Shown piece after piece: positions 15,513 to 24,367 of a stretch of DNA of 64,000 nt. The stretch spans positions 829,333 to 893,332 of the forward strand of contig NZ_LMEZ01000005.1 in NCBI RefSeq assembly GCF_001426545.1, given 5' to 3'. The stretch comes from Mycobacterium sp. Root135 (GTDB taxonomy: Bacteria; Actinomycetota; Actinomycetes; Mycobacteriales; Mycobacteriaceae). Numbering within the stretch: the first letter of the stretch is position 1; each line of letters opens with the position of its first letter. The notes beneath the pieces are model-generated. The model was not told where the DNA came from and searched no databases. It saw nothing but the letters and a program-made list of their open reading frames with translations. The position numbers were made by a program, and so were the translations under genes.

Positions 15513-17802
15513 GGGTCACGTCGGTGGGCGCACAGCAGTGCCTGATGGACTCTGCGGTCACGGCCTTGCTGAAGTAATGGCCCTGGGCGAGTTCGCAGCC
15601 GTAGGTCTTCAGCAAGTCCGCGGTGGCCTTGTCTTCGACGCCCTCCGCTACGCAGGTCAGTCCGAACTCGTTCGCCAGGTTGACCACCGAGAGAACGATG
15701 GAGGCGGCGCGCTCGTCGCGCACGATCGGACCGATGAACTGCCGGTCGAGTTTCAGTTCGTCGACCGGGAACTCGTGCAGGTACGTCATTGCGGCGTAAC
15801 CACTTCCGAAGTCGTCGATGGCCACGCGCACGCCGGAGGACCGTAGCTCGTCGAGCACGGACCTGGCGCGTTCGACGCTGGAAATCAACACGTCTTCGGT
15901 GATCTCGACGGTGAGGATGGCCGGTGGCAGGCCGTGTTTGGCGAGCGCCGCCAGCACCATGGTGGGCAGCGCCTCATCGTTCAGCGAGGGCGCCGAGAGG
16001 TTGATCGCGACCGGCATGTCGAAACCCGCAGCACGCCAACTGGCGGCGTCTTGCAGGGCGCGATCGAGAACGAAGTCGGTGAGCGCCTCCATCAGCCCGT
16101 TCTCGCGGGCAAGTGAGAGGAAGTCGGCGGGTTCGAGCAGCCCGAATTGTGGGTGCGGCCAACGGATCAGCGCTTCGACCCCGACGGCCTTCGACGTTCG
16201 CAGGCTCACCTTCGGCTGGTAGACCAAATCGAGCTCGTGTTCGTCGATGGCCCGTCGCAGATCGCCGAGGAATTCGATGCGCGCGACACCGCCGCGGTCG
16301 CCCGTTCGGTCCTGCTGACTGGACAGGTTCAGTTCCGTGGCATTTCGCCGCATTTCGGGGGTGAAGCTGCGAGAGCCGGCATGCGCCCGCTTGGCCGAGT
16401 ACATCGCCAGGTCCGCGCGTGTGAACAGCTCCTCGGCCGAGACCTCCGCATCGCCGACGGCGGTCGCCAACCCGATGCTCAGCCGCACGTCGACCGAGCG
16501 GCCGTCGACGGTGAACGGTTCTTCGAAGGCCTGGACCACGCGGTCGGCGATCTGCTCGGCGATCTCGGGCGCGTCCTCGACGAGGATGGCGAACTCGTCC
16601 CCGCCGAGCCGGGCAACGGTGTCACCGGGGCGCATGGCGGACTTGATGCGGTCGCCCACGCTGCGCAGCAGTTCGTCGCCGATCGGGTGGCCGAGGCTGT
16701 CGTTGACGAGCTTGAAGTCGTCGAGGTCGGCGACGAGCACGCCGACCGGGGCCCCCGTGCGGGCCCGCAATTCGATTGCGTGGGCCAGTCTGTCGTTGAA
16801 CAGTGCCCGGTTGGCGAGATCGGTCAACGGGTCGCGCAGGGCCATGTCGGCGACGGCGGCGAGCAGTCGTCGATTCTCGTCGAGCAGCACGAACTGGCGG
16901 GCAAGGGCGACGAAGATCAGGATGAGTCCGGCGGTCAGAATCGGGGCGCTCTCCCCGGCGTAGAGCTCGCGCGCGCCGAGGACCAGTGCGAAGGGCAGCG
17001 GTACGTAGGGCACCCAGAAGATTGCGCGGGGCGTCGCACGGATCGACATGGCGGGTACGCGCCGGACGGTGAGGCCGCCCAGCCCGATCACGTAAAGGCC
17101 TGTGATCCAACCTATTGCGATGGTGCTGCTCGGCGCGGAGCCGTGGGCAGCGCTGAACACGTAGGCGCTGTCGGAGATCGCCAAGAGCGTTGCTCCAACG
17201 GTCAGCAGGGCCGGCGACAGTCGGAGGCCCGGCGGGGTTTGCGCGACGACCACCAGTCCGAAGGTCATCATCGCGACGTCGCCGACCGGATAGGCGACCG
17301 ACACGGTGGACGCTACGCTCGAGACGTTTCCGAGTTCGAAGAGTTCACGCAGGAACAAGGTCCAGGCGATGGCGAACAGCGCGGTGGCGACGAGCGCGCC
17401 GTCGAGGACGATGCGAATGGACGAGCGCAGGCCGCCGAACGGGACGAAGAGAGCCGCTACGCACGCGCTGACGGGAAGCAGCAGGTAGCCGAGGTCGACA
17501 AGGCCAGGCGACGGCGGCGCATGGTCGACGACGTGGTTGAAGTAGGACCACAGGACGTTGCTGGTCACCCAGCCGAACAGGCCCACCGACAGGCAAATCC
17601 ACGCCAACCGTTGGCGCCCTCGAGTAACGCGGGCGGCGACGACGGCGCAACACGCGGCGAATGCGCTGGCCACGATGGAGCCCAGCTCGCCGACCATCAT
17701 CACGAGTGCCGGCCTACCCCAACCTGAGGCGAGCCAGCTGGCAAAGGCGGCGAGGACCACTGTCGCGGCCACGATCGTTCCGTTGCGAGCCCGTGCCGTC
17801 AT
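15475..17802 (-). CDS. Membrane GGDEF-EAL cyclic-di-GMP protein
   Basis: A 775-residue protein. About ten predicted membrane helices fill residues 10-310 as a sensory module of unknown ligand. The diguanylate cyclase domain follows (DPLTDLANRALFNDRL; intact RLGGDEFAIL near 403), then an EAL phosphodiesterase domain (EALIRWPHP near 546, VEITEDVL, IDDFGSGYAAM, ELKLDRQFI). Both active sites look complete, so it may make and degrade c-di-GMP depending on the membrane signal. ATG 17802 has a G-rich site upstream. The 3' end overlaps the NTF2-like gene by 38 bp. Confidence 0.92.
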   Translation of the reverse strand: MTARARNGTIVAATVVLAAFASWLASGWGRPALVMMVGELGSIVASAFAACCAVVAARVTRGRQRLAWICLSVGLFGWVTSNVLWSYFNHVVDHAPPSPGLVDLGYLLLPVSACVAALFVPFGGLRSSIRIVLDGALVATALFAIAWTLFLRELFELGNVSSVASTVSVAYPVGDVAMMTFGLVVVAQTPPGLRLSPALLTVGATLLAISDSAYVFSAAHGSAPSSTIAIGWITGLYVIGLGGLTVRRVPAMSIRATPRAIFWVPYVPLPFALVLGARELYAGESAPILTAGLILIFVALARQFVLLDENRRLLAAVADMALRDPLTDLANRALFNDRLAHAIELRARTGAPVGVLVADLDDFKLVNDSLGHPIGDELLRSVGDRIKSAMRPGDTVARLGGDEFAILVEDAPEIAEQIADRVVQAFEEPFTVDGRSVDVRLSIGLATAVGDAEVSAEELFTRADLAMYSAKRAHAGSRSFTPEMRRNATELNLSSQQDRTGDRGGVARIEFLGDLRRAIDEHELDLVYQPKVSLRTSKAVGVEALIRWPHPQFGLLEPADFLSLARENGLMEALTDFVLDRALQDAASWRAAGFDMPVAINLSAPSLNDEALPTMVLAALAKHGLPPAILTVEITEDVLISSVERARSVLDELRSSGVRVAIDDFGSGYAAMTYLHEFPVDELKLDRQFIGPIVRDERAASIVLSVVNLANEFGLTCVAEGVEDKATADLLKTYGCELAQGHYFSKAVTAESIRHCCAPTDVTLSSAEAARPSWA

Positions 17803-17938
17803 CGACCCCCCCGAGGTCGCCGATATGAGGCGGCAAGTGTCTTCTGGGCCACCTCTTGGGCCAGCCTACGTCGTCAGGTAAACGAAATCCCAGCAACGGA
17901 GTGGATGCGCCCGCCGTATTGCGGCTACCGTGGACGGC

Positions 17939-18430
17939 GTGGACCTGCTGTTGATGGCCGACACCCACCTGCCGAAGCGCGCCAAGGACCTACCGGGGTC
18001 GGTGTGGGATCACGTGAGCAGTGCAGACGTCGTGTTCCACGCCGGCGACTGGGTCGTGCCGGGCCTTCTAGACGAGCTGGAGGCCAAGGCCAATCGCATG
18101 GTGGGCTGCTGGGGCAACAACGACGGTGACGAGTTGCGGCAACGGTTGCCGGAGCGGGCCGACGTCGAACTCGAGGGCGTCCGCTTCGCCGTGGTGCACG
18201 AGACGGGCGCGTCGACCGGTCGGGAGGAACGCATGTCGAAGCTCTATCCCGACGTCGACGTGCTGGTGTTTGGACACAGTCACATCCCGTGGGACACCAC
18301 CACCAAAACCGGCCTTCGGCTGCTCAATCCCGGCTCGCCGACGGATCGGCGCAGACAGCCCTTCTGCACGTACATGACCGCAACCGTTCACGATTCCGTG
18401 CTGTCGAACGTCACCCTGCACCGCGTGTGA
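17939..18430 (+). CDS. YfcE/MJ0936-type metallophosphoesterase
   Basis: A 163-residue calcineurin-like phosphoesterase. All metal-binding blocks are visible: ADTHLP, HAGDW, GNND, VVHET and FGHSHIP. Members hydrolyse phosphodiesters such as cyclic nucleotides or model substrates; the natural substrate here is unknown. GTG at 17939 is preferred over GTG 17930 because TACCGT (17925-17930) lies 8 nt upstream, a leaderless spacing. The neighbouring GGDEF-EAL gene is divergent, so a shared nucleotide-signalling role is possible but unproven. Confidence 0.85.
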   Translation: MDLLLMADTHLPKRAKDLPGSVWDHVSSADVVFHAGDWVVPGLLDELEAKANRMVGCWGNNDGDELRQRLPERADVELEGVRFAVVHETGASTGREERMSKLYPDVDVLVFGHSHIPWDTTTKTGLRLLNPGSPTDRRRQPFCTYMTATVHDSVLSNVTLHRV

Positions 18431-18473
18431 CATTTCGCCCCCGCCGCCATTCGGTGATGGCAGGGTCAAGGGA

Positions 18474-20351
18474 ATGGATCAGAAGCCGCCCACAGCCGTC
18501 ATCGAATCAGCCCATGCCGAGCATCTGAGCGGTCTTCCGTTCGAGGACACCCGCGACTTCGACGACGCCGACCGCGGCTTCATCGCCGCGCTCGAACCGT
18601 GCGTCGTCAAGGCCGCCGACGGACGCGTGGTGTGGGACAACGACGTCTACGCCTTCCTCACCGGTGATGCGCCGACCTCCGTGCATCCCAGCCTGTGGCG
18701 TCAGTCGACGCTGTCCGCCAAGCAGGGGCTCTACGAGGTGGTTCAGGGCGTCTACCAGGTCCGCGGTCTCGACCTGTCCAACATCAGCTTCATCGAGGGC
18801 GACGCCGGCGTCATCGTGATCGACCCACTGGTCTCCACCGAGACGGCCGCCGCCGCGCTGGGTCTCTACCGCGCGCACCGGGGTGATCGGCCGGTCACCG
18901 CCGTCATCTACACCCACAGCCACGTCGACCACTTCGGCGGCGTCCTCGGGGTTACGACCCAAGCCGACGTCGACGCGGGTCGGGTGGTGGTCATCGCGCC
19001 GGAGGGATTCATCGAGCACGCGGTGCAGGAGAACGTCTACGCGGGCACGGCGATGACGCGCCGAGCGTCGTACATGTACGGCACCGTGCTGGCCAGGGGG
19101 CCGCAGGGTCAGGTCGGGTGCGGGCTCGGACAGACGCCGTCCACCGGCGAGGTGGCGATCATCGTGCCGACGGTCGACGTCAGCTCCACGGGGGAGACGC
19201 TCGTCATCGACGGTCTGGAGATCGAATTCCAGATGGCGCCAGGCACCGAGGCGCCGGCCGAGATGCACTTCTACTTTCCGCGCTACCGCGCGTTGTGCAT
19301 GGCCGAGAACGCAACTCACAACCTCCACAACCTGCTGACGTTGCGCGGGGCCCTGGTGCGCGACCCCCACGCGTGGTCGGGCTACCTGACCGAGGCGATC
19401 GACGCGTTCGCCGGTCGAACCGACGTCGTGTTCGCCTCGCATCACTGGCCGACCTGGGGGGAGGAGCGGATCGTCGAATTCCTGTCATTGCAAAGGGATT
19501 TGTACGCCTACCTCCACGATCAGACGTTGCGGCTGATCAACCAGGGTTACACGGGAATCGAGATCGCCGAGACCTTCCAGATGCCACCCGCGTTGCACGA
19601 GGCGTGGCACACCCACGGCTATTACGGGTCGGTGAGCCACAACGTGAAGGCGGTCTACCAGCGCTACATGGGCTGGTTCGACGGCAACCCGGCGCGGCTG
19701 TGGCAGCACCCGCCCGAGTCGATCGCGCCGCGGTACGTGGCGGCGATGGGTGGCGTCGACCGGGTGGTGGAGATCGCCAGAACCGCGTTCGACGATGGTG
19801 ACTTCCGTTGGGCGGCAACGCTGCTCGACCACGCGATCTTCACCGACGAGAACCACGAGGCAGCAAGGGCGTTGTACGCCGACACGCTGGAGCAGCTGGC
19901 CTACGGTGCCGAGAACGCGACGTGGCGCAACTTCTTCCTGGCCGGCGCCACCGAGCTGCGGGACGGCAACTTCGGCACGCCGACGCAGACGACGTCGTTG
20001 TCACTGGTGTCGCAGCTGACGCCGGAGCAGATGTTCGACAGCTTCGCGATCAGCGTCAACGGGCCGAAGGCGTGGGGGCTGAACCTTGCACTCGACGTGA
20101 CCTTCGAGGATCTGGCGGCCAACTACCGCTTGACGCTGCGCAACGGGGTGCTGGTGTACCGCAAGGCATCCGCCGATCCGCAGACCGCCACGGCGACGGT
20201 CACGGTGGCAAACAAGCTGCGGCTGTTGACCTTCGCCACCGGTGACACCGCCTCGCCCGGGGTGCAGATGACGGGTGACGCGGGCGCGTTGGCTTCGCTC
20301 CTCGGCGTGCTGGACCGGCCGGATCCGAACTTCGCGATCGTCACGCCCTAG
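18474..20351 (+). CDS. SdsA1-type alkyl sulfatase (metallo-beta-lactamase fold; Rv3762c-like)
   Basis: A 625-residue enzyme with the class III alkylsulfatase layout: metallo-beta-lactamase domain with THSHVDHFGG (residues about 146-155), helical dimerisation domain (about 390-510), and an SCP2-like C-terminal hydrophobic-binding domain (about 515-625). It should hydrolyse primary or secondary alkyl sulfates to alcohol plus sulfate. I see no classical signal peptide at the N-terminus, so a cytosolic site is likely unless exported another way. It is the Rv3762c counterpart by order and is followed by a palindromic element. Confidence 0.9.
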   Translation: MDQKPPTAVIESAHAEHLSGLPFEDTRDFDDADRGFIAALEPCVVKAADGRVVWDNDVYAFLTGDAPTSVHPSLWRQSTLSAKQGLYEVVQGVYQVRGLDLSNISFIEGDAGVIVIDPLVSTETAAAALGLYRAHRGDRPVTAVIYTHSHVDHFGGVLGVTTQADVDAGRVVVIAPEGFIEHAVQENVYAGTAMTRRASYMYGTVLARGPQGQVGCGLGQTPSTGEVAIIVPTVDVSSTGETLVIDGLEIEFQMAPGTEAPAEMHFYFPRYRALCMAENATHNLHNLLTLRGALVRDPHAWSGYLTEAIDAFAGRTDVVFASHHWPTWGEERIVEFLSLQRDLYAYLHDQTLRLINQGYTGIEIAETFQMPPALHEAWHTHGYYGSVSHNVKAVYQRYMGWFDGNPARLWQHPPESIAPRYVAAMGGVDRVVEIARTAFDDGDFRWAATLLDHAIFTDENHEAARALYADTLEQLAYGAENATWRNFFLAGATELRDGNFGTPTQTTSLSLVSQLTPEQMFDSFAISVNGPKAWGLNLALDVTFEDLAANYRLTLRNGVLVYRKASADPQTATATVTVANKLRLLTFATGDTASPGVQMTGDAGALASLLGVLDRPDPNFAIVTP

Positions 20352-20361
20352 TCTGCGTGAT

Positions 20362-20405
20362 TTGTGGAGTCTTTTCGGCGGTGGGGCGCCGCTAAAACTC
20401 CACAA
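20362..20405. repeat. Palindromic hairpin between convergent genes, copy 2
   Basis: TTGTGGAGT (20362-20370) and ACTCCACAA (20397-20405) form the outer stem, with inner CGGCG (20376-20380)/CGCCG (20387-20391). The outer sequence is the same as in copy 1 at 3286-3336, and the context is the same: between convergent stop codons, here of the alkylsulfatase and the SDR. Confidence 0.75.
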
Positions 20406-20418
20406 GCGCCGGGGTGGG

Positions 20419-21153
20419 TCAGGCGAGGCCGCCGTCGACCCGCAGAATCGACCCGGTCGTGAAGCTCGACGCGTCAGAGGCGAGAAACAAAGCGGCGCCG
20501 ACGATCTCGCTTGGCTGACCGGCGCGCCGCAGAGCGTCGGGATCCCAGGCCTTGCTCACGTCGGTGAGGAACGGCCCCGCCATCAACGTGTTGACGCGCA
20601 CGGTCGGACCGAAGGCCTTCGCGAGCCCCTCGGTCATGGCGTTCAAGCCCGCCTTGGCCGCGGCGTAGGGAATCAGGTCGGGCGTCGGTCGGATGGAGGC
20701 CACCGAGCTGACGTTGACGATCGAGCCTCCGCCCGCGGCGACCATCCGCTCGCCGATCAACGCAGAGAGTCGAAACGGGCCCTTGAGGTTCAGGTTGAGC
20801 ACCGCGTCGAACAGCTTCTCGCTCACCGACGTCAGCGAGTCGTAGAGCGGCGACATGCCCGCGTTGTTGACCAGGACGTCGACCTTCCCGAATCGGTCGT
20901 AGACGGCGTCGACCAGTCCGTCGAGCTGATCCCACCGCCCGACGTGCACCTGGTACGGGAAGGCGGTCCGGCCGGTCGACGCCGAAATCTCCTCGGCCGT
21001 CACGACGCACGATTCGAGGTTCCGGCTGGCGATGACGACGTCGGCGCCGCATTGGGCTGCGCCGAAGGCCATCTCGCGTCCTAGTCCGCGGCTGCCTCCG
21101 GTGACGAGCACCACCTTGTCGGTCAGGTCGAACAACTCGTCGGCATACCCCAT
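20419..21153 (-). CDS. Short-chain dehydrogenase/reductase
   Basis: A 244-residue classical SDR. TGGSRGLG binds the cofactor, NNAG follows strand 4, and the catalytic Ser-Tyr-Lys set is VSSVAS plus YAAAKAG. The Arg in SRNLES at the end of strand 2 suggests NADP(H). The substrate is unknown. ATG 21153 (MGYADELFDL) has GGGGGAG upstream. It is divergent from the histidine phosphatase gene by 39 bp. Confidence 0.85.
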   Translation of the reverse strand: MGYADELFDLTDKVVLVTGGSRGLGREMAFGAAQCGADVVIASRNLESCVVTAEEISASTGRTAFPYQVHVGRWDQLDGLVDAVYDRFGKVDVLVNNAGMSPLYDSLTSVSEKLFDAVLNLNLKGPFRLSALIGERMVAAGGGSIVNVSSVASIRPTPDLIPYAAAKAGLNAMTEGLAKAFGPTVRVNTLMAGPFLTDVSKAWDPDALRRAGQPSEIVGAALFLASDASSFTTGSILRVDGGLA

Positions 21154-21180
21154 GGCGCGTCTCCCCCCGTTCGGCAGCCA

Positions 21181-21186
21181 TATGGT
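21181..21186 (+). promoter_or_regulatory. -10 element for leaderless histidine phosphatase gene
   Basis: TATGGT followed by 6 nt and GTG at 21193. Confidence 0.45.
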
Positions 21187-21192
21187 GTCACG

Positions 21193-21792
21193 GTGCAACT
21201 GCTACTGGTCCGACATGCGCTCCCCCTCCGCAGCGAAGCCGGTCAGGGTTCGGACCCCGACCTGTCCCCGGAGGGCGTCGAACAGGCCAAGCGGCTGCCC
21301 GACGCGCTTAAGCGGTTCCCCATCACCCGGCTGGTGAGCAGCCCGCAGCGGCGCGCCCTGCAGACCGGCCAACCGGTGGCCGACGCGTTGGGTCTTCCGA
21401 TCGAGGTGGACGAGCGCCTCGCCGAATACGACTACGGCTTGTCGCACTACACGCCGATCGAGCAGGCCTCCGAGGAGGATCTCAAGCGCCTGATGAGCGG
21501 GCAGTTGCCCGGTGACGTCGACCAAGATGCGTTCATCGCCAGGGTCAGAGCCGGGATCGAGGACGTCGTCGCAGGCGCCGGGCACGACGAGACGGTGGCG
21601 GTGTTCAGCCACGGCGGCGTGGTCAACGCGATGGTGCACACCGTCATGAAGACCGAGCGGCTGCTGTGCGTCCAGGTGGACTACGCGGGCGTGACGCGAC
21701 TGCTGTCGTCACGCACCGCCGGCCTGAACGTCGCGTCGATCAACGGGACCGAACACGTCTGGGACCTGCTGCCTCGAAACCTTCGGTGGTGA
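21193..21792 (+). CDS. Histidine phosphatase family protein (phosphoglycerate-mutase-like)
   Basis: A 199-residue branch-1 histidine phosphatase. LVRHALP carries the phospho-accepting His (RHA instead of RHG), SSPQRRALQT the second Arg, and FSHGGVVNAM the second His. It is likely a broad phosphatase rather than a glycolytic mutase. GTG 21193 appears leaderless. Forty-five bases separate it from the APH-like kinase gene, so the two may work on related phosphoester substrates. Confidence 0.85.
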   Translation: MQLLLVRHALPLRSEAGQGSDPDLSPEGVEQAKRLPDALKRFPITRLVSSPQRRALQTGQPVADALGLPIEVDERLAEYDYGLSHYTPIEQASEEDLKRLMSGQLPGDVDQDAFIARVRAGIEDVVAGAGHDETVAVFSHGGVVNAMVHTVMKTERLLCVQVDYAGVTRLLSSRTAGLNVASINGTEHVWDLLPRNLRW

Positions 21793-21837
21793 GTGCTCGC
21801 GCACATCGCCCAACCGGTCGGATGGTAGACAAGTCCG

Positions 21838-22875
21838 GTGACAACGGATGCTTCCCCACTGGACGGCCTCGACCTCGGCGCGCTCGACGTGCACCTGCGC
21901 GAGATCGGCGTCCCGCGCCACGGTGAGCTGCGCGGCGAGCTCATCGCCGGCGGCCGGTCGAACCTGACCTTCCTGGTGTTCGACGACGCCGCCAAGTGGG
22001 TGCTGAGACGCCCGCCGCTGCACGGGCTGACGCCGTCGGCGCACGACATGGCGCGCGAATACAAGGTGGTGGCCGCGCTGGAGAACACCGCGGTGCCCGT
22101 CGCCCACGCCGTCACGATGCGCAACGACGACTCGGTGCTCGGGGCGCCCTTCCAGATGGTCGACTTCGTTCCCGGACGGGTGGTGCGCTACTCCGAGGAG
22201 CTGACCGCACTCGGCGATCAGAGTGCCATCGACGCCTGCGTCGACGCGCTGATCAAGGTGCTGGCCGATCTGCACGCCCTCGACCCGGACGCCGTCGGCC
22301 TCGGCGACTTCGGAAAGCCCACCGGCTACCTGGAGCGCCAGGTGCGGCGCTGGGGTGGGCAGTGGGACCTGGTGCGAGTCGACGACGATCCGCGCGACGC
22401 CGACGTGAAGCGTCTGCACGCCGCGCTCGGCGAGGCGCTGCCGCCGCAGACCAGAAGCTCGATCGTGCACGGGGACTACCGCATCGACAACACGATGCTC
22501 GACGCCGAGGACGCCACGAAGGTGCGCGCCGTGCTCGACTGGGAGATGTCGACGCTCGGCGATCCCCTCAGCGATGCCGCGCTGATGTGCGTGTACCGCC
22601 ATCCGATGTTCGACATGGTGCACGCGAACGCGGCGTGGTCGTCACCGCAGATTCCCTCGGCAGATCAACTGGCGCAGAAGTATTCGGTCGCGGCCGGCCT
22701 GCCGTTGGACCACTGGGAGTTCTACATGGCGCTGGCGTACTTCAAGCTGGCGATCATCGCCGCGGGCATTCAATTTCGCGATCGGATGGGTGGCGGCACC
22801 GAATACGGGGACAAGGTGGGGGAGGCCGTCGCACCGTTGGTGGCGGCCGGTCTCTCAGAGCTCGCCGCTACCTGA
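21838..22875 (+). CDS. APH-type phosphotransferase (FadE36/Rv3761c-like)
   Basis: A 345-residue aminoglycoside-phosphotransferase-fold kinase. The nucleotide loop is GGRSNLTFLV, the catalytic loop VHGDYRIDNTML, and the metal-binding LDWEMSTLGDP. The M. tuberculosis homologue is labelled FadE36 (acyl-CoA dehydrogenase), but no dehydrogenase domain is present; the sequence resembles the kinase half of ACAD10/11-type proteins, which phosphorylate 4-hydroxyacyl-CoAs. That role is inference. GTG start at 21838 with TAGACA 6 nt upstream. Confidence 0.85.
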   Translation: MTTDASPLDGLDLGALDVHLREIGVPRHGELRGELIAGGRSNLTFLVFDDAAKWVLRRPPLHGLTPSAHDMAREYKVVAALENTAVPVAHAVTMRNDDSVLGAPFQMVDFVPGRVVRYSEELTALGDQSAIDACVDALIKVLADLHALDPDAVGLGDFGKPTGYLERQVRRWGGQWDLVRVDDDPRDADVKRLHAALGEALPPQTRSSIVHGDYRIDNTMLDAEDATKVRAVLDWEMSTLGDPLSDAALMCVYRHPMFDMVHANAAWSSPQIPSADQLAQKYSVAAGLPLDHWEFYMALAYFKLAIIAAGIQFRDRMGGGTEYGDKVGEAVAPLVAAGLSELAAT

Positions 22876-23242
22876 GCGCGGCCTTGTAGTTCTTCTTCGC
22901 CGCACGTCGTAGCTGCACGATGCGGACGATCCCGGCCAGGGTCGTCACCAGGCCGCCGAGCACGGCTGCGGCCAGCAGGGCGACGCCCAACGGCAGGCTC
23001 CACGACCATCCGAGGAAGTGGAACGTCCCGGGATCGGTGTTCTGCGCGATGAAGATCAGCAGCACGATCAGGACGAGGAAGCCCACGATCAGCGCCGACC
23101 ACAGCGCGGCGGCCCTGGTGAAGTGGACCGCGTTCTCCGGCACGGGCCGGTGCGCCGTGGTGTCGACCGGTTCGGGCTCGACCGGATCCAGCGGGCCGGG
23201 GCGGCTCGAATCGGCGGGCTGAAACTGCGGGTCGATGCTCAT
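22868..23242 (-). CDS. LapA-domain membrane protein (Rv3760-like)
   Basis: A 124-residue protein: a Pro/Glu-rich cytosolic N-terminus, then two membrane helices (about ALWSALIVGFLVLIVLLIFI and PLGVALLAAAVLGGLVTTLA) separated by AQNTDPGTFHFLGWSW, the signature loop of LapA (DUF1049) proteins. A basic tail RRAAKKNYKAALR ends it. In proteobacteria LapA helps lipopolysaccharide assembly; in mycobacteria the role is unknown. It overlaps the APH-like gene by 8 bp tail to tail. Confidence 0.8.
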   Translation of the reverse strand: MSIDPQFQPADSSRPGPLDPVEPEPVDTTAHRPVPENAVHFTRAAALWSALIVGFLVLIVLLIFIAQNTDPGTFHFLGWSWSLPLGVALLAAAVLGGLVTTLAGIVRIVQLRRAAKKNYKAALR

Positions 23243-23333
23243 GGCCCCATCTTTGCCCCTTTCCGGCGAGTTGGAAACCGGCGGTACTGGGTAATCCCCA
23301 GATCGTCACCAGCGATTCGTGCCGAGCCAAACC

Positions 23334-23348
23334 CGAGCAACATGCTCG
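23334..23348 (+). promoter_or_regulatory. Small inverted repeat upstream of proX
   Basis: CGAGCA-ACA-TGCTCG lies about 50 bp before the proX start, in the 156-bp gap after the divergent LapA-like gene. It may be an operator or a leader hairpin; nothing else is visible in the gap. Confidence 0.25.
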
Positions 23349-23398
23349 TCGGGTCGTTATGGTCGCTCCAGGCAGGTGACGCCGAAAGGACTTCTCAC

Positions 23399-24352
23399 GT
23401 GAACCCCGTACGACGATCCACGCGCAGACGCACTCTCGCCGTCCTGGCGGCGACGCTCGCTTTGGTAACCGCCGCGTGCGGTAGCTCGAACCCCTTGGGC
23501 GGGGGTGAGATATCGGGTGACCTGAAGTCGATCGCGGTGGGATCTGCCGACTTCACGGAGTCCAAGATCATCGCCGAAATCTACGCACAATCGTTGGAGG
23601 CCAACGGTTTCGACATCCGGCGCCAGTTCGGCATCGGCAGCCGCGAAACCTATGTGCCCGCGGTCAAGGACCACTCGATCGACCTGATTCCGGAGTACAC
23701 GGGCAACCTGCTGCAGTACTTCGACAAGAACACCAAGGCCACCGATCCGCAGTCGGTCGAGCTGGCGCTGTACCGCGCTCTGCCTGGCGATCTCTCCATC
23801 CTGACGCCGTCGCCGGCCAACGATCAGGACACCGTCGCGGTCACCGCGGCCACCGCGCAGAAGTGGAATCTGAAGACCATCGGCGATCTGGCCGCCCACT
23901 CCGCGGAGGTGAAATTCGGTGGGCCGTCGGAGTTCCAGACCCGCGCCGAGGGGTTGCCGGGGCTCAAGGCCAAGTACGGGCTCGACGTCGCGCCCGCCAA
24001 CTTCGTGTCGATCAGCGACGGCGGCGGTCCTGCGACGGTGCGGGCGCTGGTCGACGGCACCGTGACCGCGGCGGACATCTTCAGTACGTCGCAGGCGATC
24101 CCGCAGAACAATCTGGTGGTCCTCGAGGATCAGAAGAACAACTTCCTGGCCGCCAACGTCGTCCCGCTGGTGGCGTCGCAGAAGATGTCCGACCAGCTCA
24201 AGTCGGTGTTGGACGCCGTGTCGGCGAAGCTGACGACCAAGGCCCTCATCGAGATGAACACCGCAACGTCGGGCAACGGCGGCATCGATCCGGACGAAGC
24301 GGCGCGCAAGTGGGTACAGGACAACGGGTTCGACAAGCCGGTTACCGGATAG
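23399..24352 (+). CDS. proX: Osmoprotectant ABC transporter, substrate-binding lipoprotein ProX
   Basis: A 317-residue lipoprotein with signal ending VTAAC (Cys25). The body is an OpuAC/ProX-type betaine-binding domain: IAVGSADFTESKIIAEIYAQ, then ETYVPAVKDHSIDLIPEYTG. It should capture glycine betaine or related compatible solutes outside the membrane. GTG 23399 has GAAAGGA 8 nt upstream. It heads the operon proX-V-W-Z, matching M. tuberculosis Rv3759c-Rv3756c. Confidence 0.92.
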   Translation: MNPVRRSTRRRTLAVLAATLALVTAACGSSNPLGGGEISGDLKSIAVGSADFTESKIIAEIYAQSLEANGFDIRRQFGIGSRETYVPAVKDHSIDLIPEYTGNLLQYFDKNTKATDPQSVELALYRALPGDLSILTPSPANDQDTVAVTAATAQKWNLKTIGDLAAHSAEVKFGGPSEFQTRAEGLPGLKAKYGLDVAPANFVSISDGGGPATVRALVDGTVTAADIFSTSQAIPQNNLVVLEDQKNNFLAANVVPLVASQKMSDQLKSVLDAVSAKLTTKALIEMNTATSGNGGIDPDEAARKWVQDNGFDKPVTG

Positions 24353-24367
24353 ACAGCGAGGACTCGA

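Noticed and set aside
21838..22875. Annotation as acyl-CoA dehydrogenase (FadE36)
   Set aside because: The sequence has APH kinase motifs (HGDYRIDN, DWE) and none of the acyl-CoA dehydrogenase flavin motifs.
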